DNA from: Chloroflexota bacterium
GTDB lineage: Bacteria; Chloroflexota; Dehalococcoidia; Dehalococcoidales; RBG-16-60-22
Assembly: GCA_016875955.1 (NCBI GenBank)
Contig: VGOH01000040.1
Span: forward strand, 1 to 9,336
Direction: 5' to 3'
Length of the DNA stretch: 9,336 nucleotides
The translations under genes were made by a program, and so were the position numbers. This document shows positions 1 to 6,046 of the stretch, piece after piece. Every line of letters begins with the position of its first letter. Within the stretch, counting starts at the first letter, position 1. The notes under the pieces are model-generated. The model was not told the DNA's origin, searched no databases, and was given only the letters and a program-made list of their open reading frames with translations.

Positions 1-732
1 GCGCCATTACCGCAAACCAAATCAGATTTGAGCATCTTCGCCGAGCTGGCCTCCCGGCTGGGCATACCGGATTATAATGACAATTCCGATGATGAGTGGC
101 TAAGAGAGTTTGCCACGGCCACTCCAGACCTTCCCGAATACGAGGTTTTCAAACGCGAAGGGGTTCACCGCATCCCTCTGGACCAGCCCTGGGTCGCCTT
201 CAGGGAACAGATTGAGGACCTGGCCCACCATCGTTTCCCTACTCCCTCTGGCAAGATAGAAATATACAGCCAGCAGCTGGCGGAAAGGCAGAACCCCCTT
301 CTTCCCCCCATCCCCAAATACATTCCGACCTGGGAAGGCCCGGAAGACCCGGCTACCAACAAGTACCCCATTCAGCTGGTAACTCCCCACTCCAGGGCCC
401 GGGTTAATTCGCAGTGGCATGGTATCTTCCGACTTAACGCGCTGGCAGATGACGCCGTCTGGCTGAATTCCAGCGACGCACGGTCGCGAGGTATCATCGA
501 TGGCGACAGGGTGAAAGTTCGCAATGACCGTGGGCAACTTATTGCCATCGCCAAGGTAACTGAGCATATCATGCCCGGCGTTGCCAGTCTGGATGCAGGC
601 GCCTGGTTTGAGCCGGATAGTGAGGGCGTCGACCATGGGGGCTGCGTCAATGTACTCACCAGAGACAAATCTTCCCCCGGGGGCTCTTTCGCCTGCAATA
701 GTTGCCTGGTGGAAATAGAGAAAGTTACCTAA
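1..732 (+). CDS. Molybdopterin oxidoreductase, DMSO reductase family, C-terminal part (5' end outside window)
   Basis: The reading frame is open from base 1 and gives 243 residues, so this is the C-terminal third of a large catalytic subunit (the family is usually 700-1000 residues). The first visible landmark is TPSGKIEIYS, about 80 residues in, a hallmark of the DmsA/polysulfide/acetylene-hydratase branch. It is followed by the molybdopterin-dinucleotide-binding domain, starting near YPIQLVTPHSRARVNSQWHG and running through the hydrophilic barrel (GIIDGDRVKVRNDRG) to the tail CNSCLVEIEKV, which resembles the DmsA tail. Such enzymes bind a bis-MGD molybdenum or tungsten centre and reduce or oxidise small substrates, usually with an iron-sulfur electron-transfer subunit and a membrane anchor. 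The N-terminal [4Fe-4S] motif, any Tat signal and the residue coordinating the metal lie outside the window, so the substrate cannot be named. The gene ends 10 bases from a convergent gene. Confidence 0.9.
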   Translation, partial: APLPQTKSDLSIFAELASRLGIPDYNDNSDDEWLREFATATPDLPEYEVFKREGVHRIPLDQPWVAFREQIEDLAHHRFPTPSGKIEIYSQQLAERQNPLLPPIPKYIPTWEGPEDPATNKYPIQLVTPHSRARVNSQWHGIFRLNALADDAVWLNSSDARSRGIIDGDRVKVRNDRGQLIAIAKVTEHIMPGVASLDAGAWFEPDSEGVDHGGCVNVLTRDKSSPGGSFACNSCLVEIEKVT

Positions 733-742
733 AAGAGTCAGG

Positions 743-1444
743 TCAGGCTTCTTCAGGCCGGTATTTCTTGACCATCTCCGGGTCGTAGGGCGCTCTTCGC
801 CCGATGCAGTTTTCCCGCGGGCATATCTGGCAGCTCTCAAACCTGACCTCGGTGGGGAAAAATACCCCGGAAACTGACTTTATCGGCACCATCAGAAAGG
901 TATCGGTGAGCCTGACGCCGATGAGCTCTTCCACTTTATCCCTCCCGCCAAAGAGCGAGAAGAGCTCCATCTGCTGCGTAATCGGCCAGTCATCTCCAGC
1001 ACCAGCGCCGGGCGCCATGCGGGACACCTGCCCCAGCGCATACTTTTCCCTGAGATATTTCTCAACATATTGCCGCGCCAGGACCACCGCCGTCTCTTTT
1101 ATCTGGTCAAGATAGTATCCCTTGATGAAGTCCGTTGACGGTATTTCAATCTGGTCAAGTTCCCGACCGCAGGTAACGACGTAAGCGAATACCCGCTCCA
1201 CCTTGTCCAGGTTTATCCTGAGGACCCGGCTGGTGAATTTGACACCACCGATTTCCAGCGAGTCCCCGTTCTTGTTCTCTATATAGAAAACCTGGCAAAT
1301 CGCCTTGGGTCTGGCGACGGGGCGGGCGGTTTCCAGCATTTCCCGTATGTGTGCCAGGATATTATCGCTCCGGTTGCGCAGGCGCATCCGCTTGATAACG
1401 TCTTCAATGTTCAGCTCAATCGGGATATTGTTAAATACTTCCAT
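743..1444 (-). CDS. Stand-alone vitamin B12-dependent methionine synthase activation-domain protein
   Basis: A 233-residue protein resembling the C-terminal reactivation domain of cobalamin-dependent methionine synthase (MetH). The core match is residues 138-165 (GQVSRMAPGAGAGDDWPIT, then an LFSLFGG stretch) followed by RLTDTFLMVPIKSVSGVFF at 178-196, equivalent to the MetH segment with LTESFAM and SVSG. In MetH this domain binds S-adenosylmethionine and remethylates inactive cob(II)alamin. No methyltransferase or cobalamin-binding domain is present. Free-standing versions occur in anaerobes with corrinoid methyltransferases (acetyl-CoA pathway, methylamine or methionine metabolism) and may reactivate such a partner. 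The C-terminus adds a Cys-x2-Cys-x4-Cys cluster (C205, C208, C213), which could bind a metal or Fe-S cluster. The ATG is preceded by GGAAGGAG six bases upstream. The stop is TGA, showing that TGA is used as a stop codon here. Confidence 0.85.
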   Translation of the reverse strand: MEVFNNIPIELNIEDVIKRMRLRNRSDNILAHIREMLETARPVARPKAICQVFYIENKNGDSLEIGGVKFTSRVLRINLDKVERVFAYVVTCGRELDQIEIPSTDFIKGYYLDQIKETAVVLARQYVEKYLREKYALGQVSRMAPGAGAGDDWPITQQMELFSLFGGRDKVEELIGVRLTDTFLMVPIKSVSGVFFPTEVRFESCQICPRENCIGRRAPYDPEMVKKYRPEEA

Positions 1445-1523
1445 GGTGCTCCTTCCCGGTAAATATGGCTGGCTTGCTGACGAGGTTTTATAAGGTCAAA
1501 CCGGTGGTGATATGCGGTTAAGG

Positions 1524-1880
1524 TTACCGATGGCGCTCGCGGATAGCCTTGCGCACCGCTTCCTCTATCGTTTCTTCAACCTGCCGGGTCCGCTCGTATT
1601 CCAGCCTGGCCAGTTCTTCCTCGCAGTAACGCTCGAACAGCTGCCTTCCCTGTCTCCAGCCGCAGAGCCAGACCATAGCCAGCCCAAAAATGGCTACCGG
1701 AGCCACAACCTCAAGCGGCACTCCCTGAAACAGCAGGATGATGACAATGATTAAGACGGCAAACAGGAATACGGCGATGTTTAAGTCCCATCGTGCCGTG
1801 CGCGCCCTGTCTTTTGCCCTCTGGATGGCAATCCGTTCTTTCTCTTTATCTATGTGCTCAGCAGGCGTATCTGCTTCCAA
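1524..1880 (-). CDS. Hypothetical two-helix membrane protein with coiled-coil tail
   Basis: I do not recognise a family. The frame is open to a TTG at 1973 (149 residues), but I prefer the TTG at 1880 (118 residues). It has GAGGTGAT just upstream, a strong Shine-Dalgarno match with good spacing, whereas 1973 has none, and a possible promoter overlaps 1973. The protein has a charged N-terminal segment (residues 8-30, rich in Lys, Arg and Glu), two membrane helices at about 34-52 and 56-75 with a short turn, and a strongly charged, probably helical tail (80-118) rich in Glu and Arg. Both ends probably face the cytoplasm. It sits between the zinc-ribbon gene and the B12 activation-domain gene on the same strand, about 80 bases before the latter, so co-transcription is plausible but not shown. 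The chief doubt is the start site. Confidence 0.6.
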   Translation of the reverse strand: MEADTPAEHIDKEKERIAIQRAKDRARTARWDLNIAVFLFAVLIIVIILLFQGVPLEVVAPVAIFGLAMVWLCGWRQGRQLFERYCEEELARLEYERTRQVEETIEEAVRKAIRERHR

Positions 1881-1961
1881 AGTATCACCTCTCCCATTCA
1901 CCACTACCAGTTCTTCAGCATTCTCCTGCGAGGCCACATTCTCGCCCAAGATATATAGGTT

Positions 1962-1990
1962 ATTTTCCCCCAATAGTTGACTTCTGTCAA
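1962..1990 (-). promoter_or_regulatory. Possible promoter with overlapping TTGAC-N4-GTCAA inverted repeat
   Basis: On the minus strand a perfect TTGACA (1990-1985) is followed 17 bases later by GAAAAT (1967-1962), four of six matches to a -10 box. The -35 lies inside a perfect inverted repeat, TTGAC-TTCT-GTCAA at 1977-1990, which could be an operator. Transcription would start near 1955 and give a leader of about 75 bases before the preferred TTG start at 1880. The -10 match is modest and AT-rich DNA often produces such patterns. Confidence 0.25.
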
Positions 1991-2049
1991 GAAGGACAAT
2001 GTCCCTTTGGCAACATTAATTATTACAGAGTTATTACAGAATTGACCGG

Positions 2050-2274
2050 TTACTTTCTCCAGAAAGGAAAAAGGCGCTGCCACCAGGGTCTTTTATCCCC
2101 CAGCCCCCTGATGACAAATACATGTTCGCATTTGCCACAGCGCCAGGTTTTAAACTGCTCGTTGTAGTACGTTTTGGCACTGCCACAGCGGGGACAGGTG
2201 CTGCGTATTTTTGCCTCAGTGTCCTTATCCAGATTGCGCCAGTATCTATCATACCAGCCCGGGCGTGCCGGCAT
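2050..2274 (-). CDS. Small zinc-ribbon protein
   Basis: A 74-residue protein with one zinc ribbon: CPRC at residues 27-30 and CGKC at 46-49, joined by a 15-residue segment rich in aromatic and polar residues that would form the beta hairpin. The N-terminus is acidic and aromatic (GWYDRYWRNLDKD) and the C-terminus is basic and Trp-rich (RPWWQRLFPFWRK), which might contact a membrane or nucleic acid. The start is well supported: ATG with GGGGAG six bases upstream. It begins about 20 bases after the stop of the TGS GTPase gene on the same strand, so the two are probably co-transcribed. Zinc ribbons of this size are often nucleic-acid or ribosome-associated, but no specific role can be assigned. 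The regular Cys spacing, ribosome binding site and operon position make it a real gene. Confidence 0.75.
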   Translation of the reverse strand: MPARPGWYDRYWRNLDKDTEAKIRSTCPRCGSAKTYYNEQFKTWRCGKCEHVFVIRGLGDKRPWWQRLFPFWRK

Positions 2275-2294
2275 ATCTATCTCCCCTTTTTATT

Positions 2295-3266
2295 TTACAC
2301 ATGCAGCTCAATAATATCGCCGTCCTGCAGGACATGGTCGCGCTTGACCATGATGCCATCATGCTTGCCCGAGCCCCACAGTCGGGCAAATTTGAGCTTG
2401 GCCCTGAAATCTTTGTGCACCGCTTCGGCAGCATCGGCCACAGTGCTCCCCTTCACCAGAATGATGGGGTCATTCATATCCGGCCTCTCGCCGGGGGTCT
2501 TGGTGTACACACGGATAATCCCGAGCACCTGAAAGACCTTCCTTTTCATCTCTTCCAGGCCATACTTATCCCGTGCCGAGACATAAGACAGGGTGAGTTT
2601 CTCCCCATATGTGGCCTGCAGAGCGGCGAAGCCGGCACTGGCGCCGGGAGTGTCCGCTTTGTTGCCGACCACCAGGACCTTCGGCCGGCTCAGAATTCCC
2701 TCCTCGTCCCCACCCAGACCAATGCTGATTCTCATCTGCCACAATTGCTCGTTTACCGATGCCATCTGGTCAAGCGGCGCGACATTTAAATCAATGACAA
2801 TCAGCAGGGCGTCTGCCCGCCGCAGCAGGGGCGGCAGCCACCATTCAATCATCTGGGGGACAAGGGGCGGGGTATCAATGAGCTGTATCTGTATATTTTC
2901 AAAGGGCATCATGGCCGGGCTGGCAGTGTAGGTGGTGAAAGGATAGTCAGCCACAAGCGGCGTCGCGTTGGTCACGCTGGCAATCAACTGCGACTTGCCG
3001 GCATTGGGCAGGCCGACCACCGCCACCTGGGCCGCACCCTCTTTTTCAATCACCATGGACATGCGCTGGGCGCCGCCCTTTTTCCCGGCCTGCTGCGTCA
3101 GTTTGGCAATTCGGCCCCGGAGCTCGGCGCGGAGGTGGTCGGTGCCCTTGTGTTTGGGCATGATGGCCAGCATCTCTTCCAGGGCGGCGATTTTCTCCGC
3201 CGGAGACTTCGCCGCCCGGAAATTTTGCTCCGCCTCAAAATACTGCGGTGGCAGGTTGGCCGGCAT
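2295..3266 (-). CDS. TGS-domain GTPase of the Obg/DRG type
   Basis: A 323-residue P-loop GTPase with a C-terminal TGS domain. The G motifs are clear: G1 GLPNAGKS at 85-92, a threonine-containing switch I region (YPFTTYTASP, about 108-117), G3 DTPP at 131-134, G4 NKAD at 202-205 and G5 SA at 230-231. The Asn in G1 and the DTPP form of G3 are typical of the Obg/DRG group rather than Era or HflX. Residues about 251-322 form the TGS domain (ILVKGSTVADAAEAVHKDF, then a DGDIIELHV end), a ubiquitin-like fold found in Rel, ThrRS and DRG proteins that often contacts RNA. The N-terminal 80 residues are helical and lack the Gly-rich Obg domain. DRG-type GTPases are linked to ribosome function; the exact target here is unknown. 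It starts one base after the uvrC stop, with AAAGGAG inside the uvrC 3' end. Confidence 0.88.
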   Translation of the reverse strand: MPANLPPQYFEAEQNFRAAKSPAEKIAALEEMLAIMPKHKGTDHLRAELRGRIAKLTQQAGKKGGAQRMSMVIEKEGAAQVAVVGLPNAGKSQLIASVTNATPLVADYPFTTYTASPAMMPFENIQIQLIDTPPLVPQMIEWWLPPLLRRADALLIVIDLNVAPLDQMASVNEQLWQMRISIGLGGDEEGILSRPKVLVVGNKADTPGASAGFAALQATYGEKLTLSYVSARDKYGLEEMKRKVFQVLGIIRVYTKTPGERPDMNDPIILVKGSTVADAAEAVHKDFRAKLKFARLWGSGKHDGIMVKRDHVLQDGDIIELHV

Positions 3267-3267
3267 T

Positions 3268-5094
3268 TTACAGCGACTCCTTTACCTTTCTGGCCAGTTT
3301 TGCCGTCATGCCACTGGTAGCGGCCATCTCTTCCAGTGACGCTTCCCTGATGGCCTGAACCGAGCCGAATTTTTTCAAGAGGGCACGCTTGCGCTTGGGG
3401 CCGATGCCGGTTATGCCGTCAAATGCCGAAGCAAATGTCTGCCGGCGGTGCACCCGGTGATAATAGCCCAGGGCAAACCGGTGCGCCTCGTCACGAAGCC
3501 GCTGCAGCAGCCTCAGCCCCGGAGAGCGGCGCGAGAGTATGACTGACTTTGCCCGCCCGGGCAGGTATATCTCCTCATTTTCCTTGGCCAAGCTGGCCAC
3601 GGGTACGGACATTACCCCCAGCCCGCCCATCTCCGCCAGCGCCGCGTTGAGCTGTCCCCTGCCACCATCTATCAGGACCAGGTCAGGGACAATTGCCCAG
3701 GTATCGGCAGGTGCCGTTTCCTCCCCCAGATGTTTGAATCTTCGCCGCAGGACTTCCTGAAGCATGGCATAATCATTGGCCCCGGGCACTGATTTAATGC
3801 GGAAGCGCCGGTAGTGGGCCGGCTTTGATTTCCCCCTCTCAAAGACCACCATGCTGCCCACCGCCGCCTTCCCCTGGATATCCGAAATATCATAGGCCTC
3901 CATACGCAGCGGCGGGCGGGGCAGGTTCAGTTCCCGCTCTATTTCAGCGATGGCTGCCTCCAGCTCCTTCGGCGTGGCAATCTGCCTTATTTTCAGCTGC
4001 TCCAGCCCCTGTCTGGCATTCTCGGCAACGATATCCACAAGCTGTTTTCTTCGGCCGCGCCGTGGCACCAGAATAGCAACCCGGCCGCCCCGCTTTTGCT
4101 GGAGCCAGCCTTTGAGCACAGCGACATCTTCCACCGGATACTGGAGCATCAATCTGGGCGGTATATTAGGACTGGAACTGTAAAACTGTTTTATAAAGCC
4201 TGCCATAATCTGCGGCGGCTCTTCATGCTGGGTGCCCTGCATCACAAAACTCTCCCGGCCGGTCAACTTGCTGTTGCGGATAAAGAAGACCTGGACGTAT
4301 GCCTGGTCTCCATCCTGGGAGAAGGCGATGACGTCCTGCTCGCCGCTGACCGCGGCGGCGATTCTCTGCCCTTCCACGACTCTCTCAATCGCCTGCAGCT
4401 GGTCGCGATACAGCGCCGCCTTCTCAAAATTGAGCGCCTCCGCCGCCCGGTCCATCTTGTCCTTGAGGCTCTTGACCACCCTGTCCTGCTTGCCTTCCAG
4501 GAACATGATGACCTCTTTGATGACCCCGGCGTATTCCCGTCGGCCCACCGCGCCGATGCACGGCCCGAGACACCGGCCCATGTGGTACTCCAGACATGCC
4601 CGCAAATCGGTGCCGGTGATGGCTTTAGTGCAGTAGCGGAAGGGAAAGATGCCCTTGATAACCTTGAGCGTCTGGCGCACCGACTTGGCGCTGGCAAACG
4701 GGCCAAAATAGCGCGAGCCGTCTGGCTCCAGCCTCCGGGTGATGTGAACCCGGGGCCATTCTTCTTTGAGGCTAAGCTTGAGATAGGGAAAAGATTTATC
4801 ATCTTTCAGCCTGACGTTGTAGCGGGGGTGATGGCGCTTGATGAGGTTGAGCTCCAGAATCAGCGCCTCCTGCTCCGAGGCGGTCACGTAGAAATCAATG
4901 TCCGCCATCCGTGAGACCATTTTTAAAAGTTTGGGCGACAGCTTCTGGCCGGCGCCGAAGTATGACCTGACCCGGTGCCGGAGATTTGCTGCCTTGCCGA
5001 CATATAAGATTGTCCCCTCGGCATCGCGGAAAAGATACACGCCGGGACTTTCCGGCAAACGGTTTAACTGTTCCTCAATCAGTACGCTGGCCAA
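3268..5094 (-). CDS. uvrC: UvrABC excinuclease subunit C
   Basis: UvrC makes both incisions flanking a DNA lesion after UvrA and UvrB have located it. With the start at 5094 the protein is 608 residues, close to the usual ~610. Order of parts: GIY-YIG nuclease (GVYLF at 18-22, YVGK at 31-34, Arg39, Glu76) for the 3' cut; a four-cysteine set (C155, C167, C175, C179) like the Fe-S ligands reported in UvrC; a UVR helical hairpin (about 195-239) for UvrB contact; an RNase H-like 5' nuclease (AYDISDIQGKAAVGSMVVF with Asp402, IDGGRGQL with Asp476, His538); and a C-terminal helix-hairpin-helix pair (GITGIGPKRKRALLKKFGS). The frame is open to a TTG at 5142, but the TTG at 5094 has GGGGAG eight bases upstream and lies just downstream of a plausible promoter. 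All catalytic residues appear intact. Confidence 0.97.
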   Translation of the reverse strand: MASVLIEEQLNRLPESPGVYLFRDAEGTILYVGKAANLRHRVRSYFGAGQKLSPKLLKMVSRMADIDFYVTASEQEALILELNLIKRHHPRYNVRLKDDKSFPYLKLSLKEEWPRVHITRRLEPDGSRYFGPFASAKSVRQTLKVIKGIFPFRYCTKAITGTDLRACLEYHMGRCLGPCIGAVGRREYAGVIKEVIMFLEGKQDRVVKSLKDKMDRAAEALNFEKAALYRDQLQAIERVVEGQRIAAAVSGEQDVIAFSQDGDQAYVQVFFIRNSKLTGRESFVMQGTQHEEPPQIMAGFIKQFYSSSPNIPPRLMLQYPVEDVAVLKGWLQQKRGGRVAILVPRRGRRKQLVDIVAENARQGLEQLKIRQIATPKELEAAIAEIERELNLPRPPLRMEAYDISDIQGKAAVGSMVVFERGKSKPAHYRRFRIKSVPGANDYAMLQEVLRRRFKHLGEETAPADTWAIVPDLVLIDGGRGQLNAALAEMGGLGVMSVPVASLAKENEEIYLPGRAKSVILSRRSPGLRLLQRLRDEAHRFALGYYHRVHRRQTFASAFDGITGIGPKRKRALLKKFGSVQAIREASLEEMAATSGMTAKLARKVKESL

Positions 5095-5114
5095 GTCAAC
5101 TGCTCCCCAACAAT

Positions 5115-5142
5115 ATTTTAACACAGCCAAAATAGAGGACAA
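5115..5142 (-). promoter_or_regulatory. Putative uvrC promoter
   Basis: On the minus strand TTGTCC (5142-5137, four of six matches to a -35 box) and TAAAAT (5120-5115, five of six to a -10 box) are separated by 16 bases. Transcription would begin near 5108, right at the GGGGAG that precedes the TTG at 5094. This supports the shorter uvrC start, since the alternative TTG at 5142 would lie inside the -35 box. It is a pattern match only. Confidence 0.4.
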
Positions 5143-5149
5143 AGGAAAA

Positions 5150-5184
5150 GTGACTTATTATTGACACATATGATATGATATATT
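5150..5184 (+). promoter_or_regulatory. AT-rich probable promoter region for the small-gene pair
   Basis: The stretch contains TTGACA at 5161-5166 and three overlapping -10-like hexamers: TATGAT at 5169 and 5174, and TATATT at 5179. The TTGACA is not correctly spaced from any of them. The best-spaced pair is GTGACT (5150-5155) with TATGAT (5174-5179), 18 bases apart. The repeated ATATG units give a five-base periodicity that could be a regulator site. A promoter is expected here because the antitoxin-like gene starts at 5217, but the exact elements are uncertain. Confidence 0.3.
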
Positions 5185-5216
5185 TTGGATAAAGGAATGC
5201 ATGCGGAGAAACCAAA

Positions 5217-5396
5217 ATGGTGAAAAATGGCAGTATGGTTACTCTCAACAAGAAAGAGGTTGAGAACCTTATTAATAATGAGTGCAAAAAAAGGTTGGGC
5301 ATAAGCGCCAAAGAATTTTTGCAAAAACGTGAGCATGGTAAGTTAGCTAAATCGACAGCAGTCCATGATATAGAGATGTTGTTGAAACTTGCCTAA
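5217..5396 (+). CDS. Small antitoxin-like protein, 59 residues
   Basis: The frame ATG...TAA encodes 59 residues, beginning MVKNGSMVTLNKKEVENL, with a mostly helical, strongly charged composition and a C-terminal helix ending HDIEMLLKLA. GGAG at 5205-5208 lies eight bases before the ATG, and upstream ATGs in other frames run into stops quickly. Its last 8 bases overlap the next reading frame, whose TTG start lies within the final codons, an arrangement that suggests translational coupling and is usual for toxin-antitoxin operons. Its size, charge and position upstream of a TumE-like frame suggest an antitoxin. I cannot place it in a named family and see no clear DNA-binding motif. Codon use is AT-rich, unlike the flanking genes. 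It could instead be a small protein of unknown function transferred with its neighbour. Confidence 0.6.
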   Translation: MVKNGSMVTLNKKEVENLINNECKKRLGISAKEFLQKREHGKLAKSTAVHDIEMLLKLA

Positions 5397-5916
5397 AAAC
5401 GTAGAGCTTAGAATACTTCAGAGTTACGTCGACTATCTGAACGATGTCTGTAATCAGATTATCACAGATAGTCGTCTTGTTATATTAAATCAGAAGTATA
5501 TCACATGCTATCAAGATGAAGCTATACTACCCCTCAGACTAAGGCCACAAGGCTTCTGATTCTTTCACCAACTTGTTAGTACGCATTCTGGTAGAGTAAT
5601 AGTTGAAGACTGTGGTTATCGTTACTCGCTTTCTTCAGACCCAGATGATGAGGAGCAATGGATATTCCGATATGAATATAGCCTAAATCCGGAAAAGAAT
5701 GTCCCCCATGCCCATCTTCATCTGAATGCAAGCAGAGGTCATCAAGAATTACGTCACATACACTTCCCAACAGGCAGAGTAAGTATTGAGCAGATTATTG
5801 CGCACCTTATTATCGAACACGGAGTGCAACCAAAGAGGCCTGATTGGTTTGAGTTTTTAACAAAATCTCATCAGGGTTTTACAAAACGACGAACCGACCC
5901 GCCGTTGTTCCCTTAA
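5389..5916 (+). pseudogene. TumE/DUF6516-like putative toxin interrupted by in-frame TGA
   Basis: A TTG at 5389 opens a frame of 175 codons ending with TAA at 5914-5916, broken only by TGA at 5557-5559 (codon 57). Before the stop it reads MPKNVELRILQSYVDYL... to LRPQGF. After it the same frame resumes with FFHQLVSTHSGRVIVEDCGY and continues for 118 codons. The whole resembles compact TumE-family toxin-like proteins: an N-terminal helix, a YRYSL strand (77-81), WIFRYEYS (91-98), a histidine cluster HAHLHLNA (107-114) and a helix SIEQIIAHLIIEHGV (132-146). No ATG, GTG or TTG follows the TGA soon enough to restart the downstream part. TGA ends the B12 activation-domain gene in this window, so general recoding is unlikely. 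The simplest reading is a nonsense mutation or a sequencing error. The TumE assignment is from memory of the family pattern and is tentative. Confidence 0.6.
5431..5473. repeat. Inverted repeat with nested hairpin inside the broken gene
   Basis: GACTATCTG at 5431-5439 and its exact reverse complement CAGATAGTC at 5465-5473 enclose 25 bases. With one mismatch the arms extend to 12 bases. Inside, TCTGT (5447-5451) pairs with ACAGA (5464-5468), and AATC (5452-5455) with GATT (5457-5460) around a single A, with a three-base bulge. The inner and outer stems share bases, so they would be alternatives in RNA. Confidence 0.5.
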
Positions 5917-5923
5917 TTCATAC

Positions 5924-5936
5924 TAATTTCAAATTA
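5924..5936. repeat. AT-rich inverted repeat after the broken gene
   Basis: TAATTT-C-AAATTA is a perfect 6+1+6 inverted repeat starting 7 bases after the TAA at 5914-5916. It has no G/C and no following T-run, so it does not qualify as an intrinsic terminator. Farther on, CCTTCGAAGG at 5964-5973 is a perfect 10-base palindrome. Both could be protein-binding sites or chance in AT-rich DNA. Confidence 0.3.
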
Positions 5937-5996
5937 AACCATTCCCGACAAAGTAAAAGTTTACCTTCGAAGGATCGTTTTCTCCGTTATGTTGAT

Positions 5997-6024
5997 TTGA
6001 CATATTATTTTTTTATGTTAAAAT
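5997..6024 (+). promoter_or_regulatory. Promoter of the recombinase operon
   Basis: A perfect TTGACA (5997-6002) and TAAAAT (6019-6024, five of six) are 16 bases apart, the best sigma-70-type promoter in the window. Transcription would start near 6031, leaving a leader of about 45 bases before the GTG at 6076. The -10 box sits inside the inverted repeat GTTAAA-ATA-TTTAAC (6017-6031) and inside the first of two 14-base direct repeats, so protein binding there would be expected to affect transcription. Confidence 0.6.
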
Positions 6025-6046
6025 ATTTAACGTTATGTTAAAATAT
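6013..6046 (+). repeat. Two 14-base direct repeats resembling the XerD half-site of dif
   Basis: TTATGTTAAAATAT occurs exactly at 6013-6026 and again at 6033-6046, a period of 20 bases (about two helical turns). The first 11 bases, TTATGTTAAAA, match 10 of 11 positions of the XerD-binding half of Escherichia coli dif as I remember it (TTATGTTAAAT). An inverted repeat, GTTAAA-ATA-TTTAAC (6017-6031), overlaps the first copy. No convincing XerC-type half is found at the expected distance. The next gene encodes a Xer-type recombinase, so these may be its binding sites, for recombination or autoregulation. Confidence 0.5.

Noticed and set aside
100..840. Long minus-strand frame (246 codons) opposite the molybdoenzyme
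   Set aside because: The plus-strand frame carries clear family motifs; the antisense frame has none and is a by-product of GC-rich codon bias.
1991..2008. GGACA-A-TGTCC hairpin as a terminator after the zinc-ribbon gene
   Set aside because: The stem is 5 bases with a one-base loop, and on the minus strand no T-run follows it.
4096..4914. Long plus-strand frame (272 codons) inside uvrC
   Set aside because: It is antisense to the conserved GIY-YIG, Fe-S and UVR parts of uvrC, has no recognisable domain and no ribosome binding site of note.
5557..5559. The TGA as a selenocysteine codon or recoded sense codon
   Set aside because: No stable hairpin of the bacterial SECIS type is evident directly after the TGA, the surrounding protein is not a redox family, and TGA serves as a normal stop for the gene ending at 743.
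5576..5770. Minus-strand frame of 64 codons in the AT-rich island
   Set aside because: It is antisense to the second half of the broken toxin-like gene, which has better family-like sequence; its His/Asp-rich translation simply mirrors that gene.
5997..6046. Calling a confirmed dif site (replication terminus)
   Set aside because: Only the XerD-like half is recognisable; the XerC-like half matches at about five of eleven positions at best. Gene blocks also diverge from this region, whereas they tend to converge at a terminus.
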